Part shown: positions 7,704 to 8,905 of the stretch, in pieces | Layout of the letters: each line of letters begins with the position of its first letter | How positions within the stretch are numbered: the first letter of the stretch is position 1 | NCBI GenBank assembly: GCA_030149115.1 | Contig: JASBSE010000509.1 | Location: forward strand, 1-8,905 | Length of the DNA stretch: 8,905 bases | Direction: 5' to 3' | From: Winogradskyella sp. | GTDB lineage: Bacteria; Bacteroidota; Bacteroidia; Flavobacteriales; Flavobacteriaceae | Position numbers and translations under genes: made by a program | Notes under the pieces: model-generated | The model's database searches: none | Seen by the model: the letters and a program-made list of their open reading frames with translations, nothing else | Told to the model about the DNA's origin: nothing

Positions 7704-7759
7704 GTAGGGCGTATATTGAATTGATTGGCAGCACAATATATAAAGTAAAATTAGTTCCT

Positions 7760-7789
7760 CAAATATTTCGTGTATTAAAATCCCTACAA
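7760..7789 (-). promoter_or_regulatory. Probable promoter for the DUF3857-MazG-aroA cluster
   Basis: On the minus strand, TTG (7787-7789) is followed by 19 nt and then AATATTTG (7760-7767), which matches 7 of the 8 positions counted in TAnnTTTG (first T replaced by A). Spacing fits the Bacteroidota consensus. It would give a leader of about 50 nt before the ATG at 7703. It is the best candidate in the 131-nt spacer between dtd and the cluster. No obvious hairpin or operator was seen in the rest of this AT-rich spacer. Confidence 0.5.
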
Positions 7790-7834
7790 CAAAACAATAT
7801 TCGATAAACTGTAATAATTTTAAAAAATTTTGAG

Positions 7835-8287
7835 CTATTCTTTGCTCTTAGAATCTATAATAATAGTTACCGGACCATCGTTAACAAGTTGTACTTTCAT
7901 GTCTGCACCAAACTCTCCTGTCTGCACAGGTTTCCCTAAAGTGTTTTGTAAGGTTGAAACAAAATTTTTATAAATAGGTATTGCTATATCAGGTTTAGCA
8001 GCTTTCATGTAACTTGGTCTGTTTCCCTTTTTTGTACTTGCGTGAAGTGTAAATTGACTAATCACAATAATGTCACCATTAGAATCTAATAATGAAGTAT
8101 TCATAACACCATTTTCATCTGAAAAAACACGAAGATTTACAATTTTGTTACACAACCAATTTATATCTTCTTGAGTATCTTCATCAACGATACCTAATAA
8201 AATTAAAAGTCCGTAATCTATTGAAGCTACTTGCTTTTGGTTAATGACTACTGAAGCTTCAGAAACTCTTTGAATTACTATTTTCAT
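7835..8287 (-). CDS. dtd: Dtd, D-aminoacyl-tRNA deacylase
   Basis: Hydrolyses D-aminoacyl-tRNA (and glycine mischarged on tRNA-Ala in studied members) to recycle tRNA and keep D-residues out of proteins; a cytoplasmic homodimer. The 150-residue length is typical. Both family signatures are present: SQFTLHA at 77-83, and NDGPVT at 136-141, whose Gly-Pro (138-139) is the cross-subunit Gly-cisPro motif that gives chiral selection. The N-terminus (MKIVIQRVSEASV) is canonical, which fixes the ATG at 8287. That ATG overlaps the rsgA stop in the four bases ATGA, a sign of translational coupling. No strong terminator follows; only an all-A/T inverted repeat at 7816-7829 lies just after the stop. Confidence 0.97.
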   Translation of the reverse strand: MKIVIQRVSEASVVINQKQVASIDYGLLILLGIVDEDTQEDINWLCNKIVNLRVFSDENGVMNTSLLDSNGDIIVISQFTLHASTKKGNRPSYMKAAKPDIAIPIYKNFVSTLQNTLGKPVQTGEFGADMKVQLVNDGPVTIIIDSKSKE

Positions 8288-8905
8288 TCGTTATTCCAAT
8301 TATCAGTTCTGTAATGCTCTTCTTCACCTTCTAAAATCTGAAGGTAGCTTCGGTATCTTGAATAAGATACTTCATCATTTTCTAGCGCTTCCTTAACTGC
8401 ACATTTTGGTTCCTTTAGGTGCAAGCAATTATTGAATTTACAATCTTGTTTTAAAGCAAAAAACTCAGGAAAATAATCGCCTACCTCTTCCTTTTCCATA
8501 TCCACAACTCCAAAACCTTTAATACCTGGCGTATCAATGATTTTAGCATCAAAACCTAAGTCAAACATTTCTGCAAAAGTTGTTGTATGCTGTCCTTGCA
8601 TATGCTGTTCTGAAATTTCTTTTGTCCTAAGATCTAGTGATGGCTCTATAGCATTAACCAAAGTAGATTTACCAACTCCTGAATGACCAGAAAACATACT
8701 TACTTTTCCTATCATTAGCGCTTTTACCTTATCGACATTATAACCTGTAGTTGCAGAAACCTCAATACACTCATATCCTATTTTTCTGTAAATGCTTTCT
8801 AAATACTTTACTTCGAGTAGCTTTTCTTCCTCGTATGTATCGATTTTATTGAACAGTAAAACAGTCTTTACCGAATATGCTTCGGCAGTCACCAGAAAGC
8901 GATCT
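8284..8905 (-). CDS. rsgA: RsgA, ribosome small-subunit-dependent GTPase A (5' end cut by window)
   Basis: Late 30S maturation GTPase that binds the decoding region and is released by GTP hydrolysis. The visible 206 residues start inside the GTPase domain at DRFLVTAEAY. The frame runs on to the right edge, so the GTG at 8892 is an internal Val codon, not a start. The motif order is circularly permuted as expected: G4 NKID (19-22 of the fragment), G5 SATTG (50-54), G1 P-loop GHSGVGKST (73-81), G2 threonines in QHTTTF (105-110), G3 DTPG (124-127). The C-terminal zinc site has C155, C160, H162 and C168 (CKFNNCLHLKEPKC). The N-terminal OB-fold is outside the window. The stop overlaps the dtd start by ATGA, so the two are likely co-translated. 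Confidence 0.97.
   Translation of the reverse strand, partial: DRFLVTAEAYSVKTVLLFNKIDTYEEEKLLEVKYLESIYRKIGYECIEVSATTGYNVDKVKALMIGKVSMFSGHSGVGKSTLVNAIEPSLDLRTKEISEQHMQGQHTTTFAEMFDLGFDAKIIDTPGIKGFGVVDMEKEEVGDYFPEFFALKQDCKFNNCLHLKEPKCAVKEALENDEVSYSRYRSYLQILEGEEEHYRTDNWNNE

Noticed and set aside
7510..7707. Plus-strand reading frame of 65 codons
   Set aside because: It is antisense to the signal-peptide and N-terminal region of the first DUF3857 gene. The hydrophobic stretches reflect the AT-rich complement.
7704..7736. N-terminal extension of the first DUF3857 gene from TTG at 7736
   Set aside because: It would place 11 residues with two Cys ahead of a well-formed signal peptide beginning MKYI. 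The ATG at 7703 is the better start.
7816..7829. Inverted repeat aatttt/aaaatt just after the dtd stop, considered as a terminator
   Set aside because: It is made only of A and T with a 2-nt centre, so the hairpin would be very weak. Such repeats are expected by chance in this AT-rich spacer.
8890..8892. GTG as the start of rsgA
   Set aside because: The frame continues upstream to the window edge encoding DRFL, conserved RsgA sequence, and the OB-fold must lie further upstream.
1..8905. Mobile elements, CRISPR arrays, tRNA/rRNA genes, riboswitches
   Set aside because: No transposase or integrase fragments, spaced direct repeats, tRNA-like segments or structured leaders were seen. Coding density is high and all genes are housekeeping-like and co-oriented.

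Overview
The window is about 8.9 kb of AT-rich DNA in which every supported gene lies on the minus strand. It looks like chromosomal core sequence from a member of the Bacteroidota, most likely a marine-type Flavobacteriaceae. The grounds are low GC, no Shine-Dalgarno motifs ahead of the starts, promoter matches to the Bacteroidota TTG / TAnnTTTG consensus, secreted proteins whose signal peptides end in a Ser-Gln boundary, and a tandem pair of DUF3857/transglutaminase-like proteins. No mobile element, CRISPR array, tRNA or rRNA gene was seen.

In the direction of transcription (high to low coordinates): (i) the 3' part of rsgA (circularly permuted GTPase for 30S maturation, cut by the window edge) overlaps dtd (D-aminoacyl-tRNA deacylase) by ATGA. 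(ii) A 131-nt spacer carries a plausible promoter. (iii) A tight cluster follows: two secreted DUF3857/transglutaminase-like proteins (2-nt gap), a small MazG-type nucleotide pyrophosphohydrolase (1-nt overlap) and aroA (28-nt gap). (iv) A 71-nt spacer holds a consensus-quality promoter for queA. (v) queA (queuosine pathway) ends in a 12-bp-stem intrinsic terminator. (vi) rlmN (23S rRNA A2503 / tRNA A37 methyltransferase) runs off the left edge, missing only its last few codons.

Four of the eight genes (rsgA, dtd, queA, rlmN) serve ribosome assembly, tRNA quality control or RNA modification. aroA belongs to the shikimate pathway and the MazG-like protein probably cleans up nucleotides. The least understood part is the secreted pair. 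The first protein keeps a complete Cys-His-Asp transglutaminase-type triad; the second, immediately downstream, has Thr and Tyr where Cys and His should be. That looks like an enzyme/pseudoenzyme pair of unknown function.

Two gene starts were set downstream of longer reading frames (queA at 2191, first DUF3857 gene at 7703), using promoter position, signal peptide and family N-terminus. The window is mostly ordinary housekeeping DNA, and the findings are graded accordingly.
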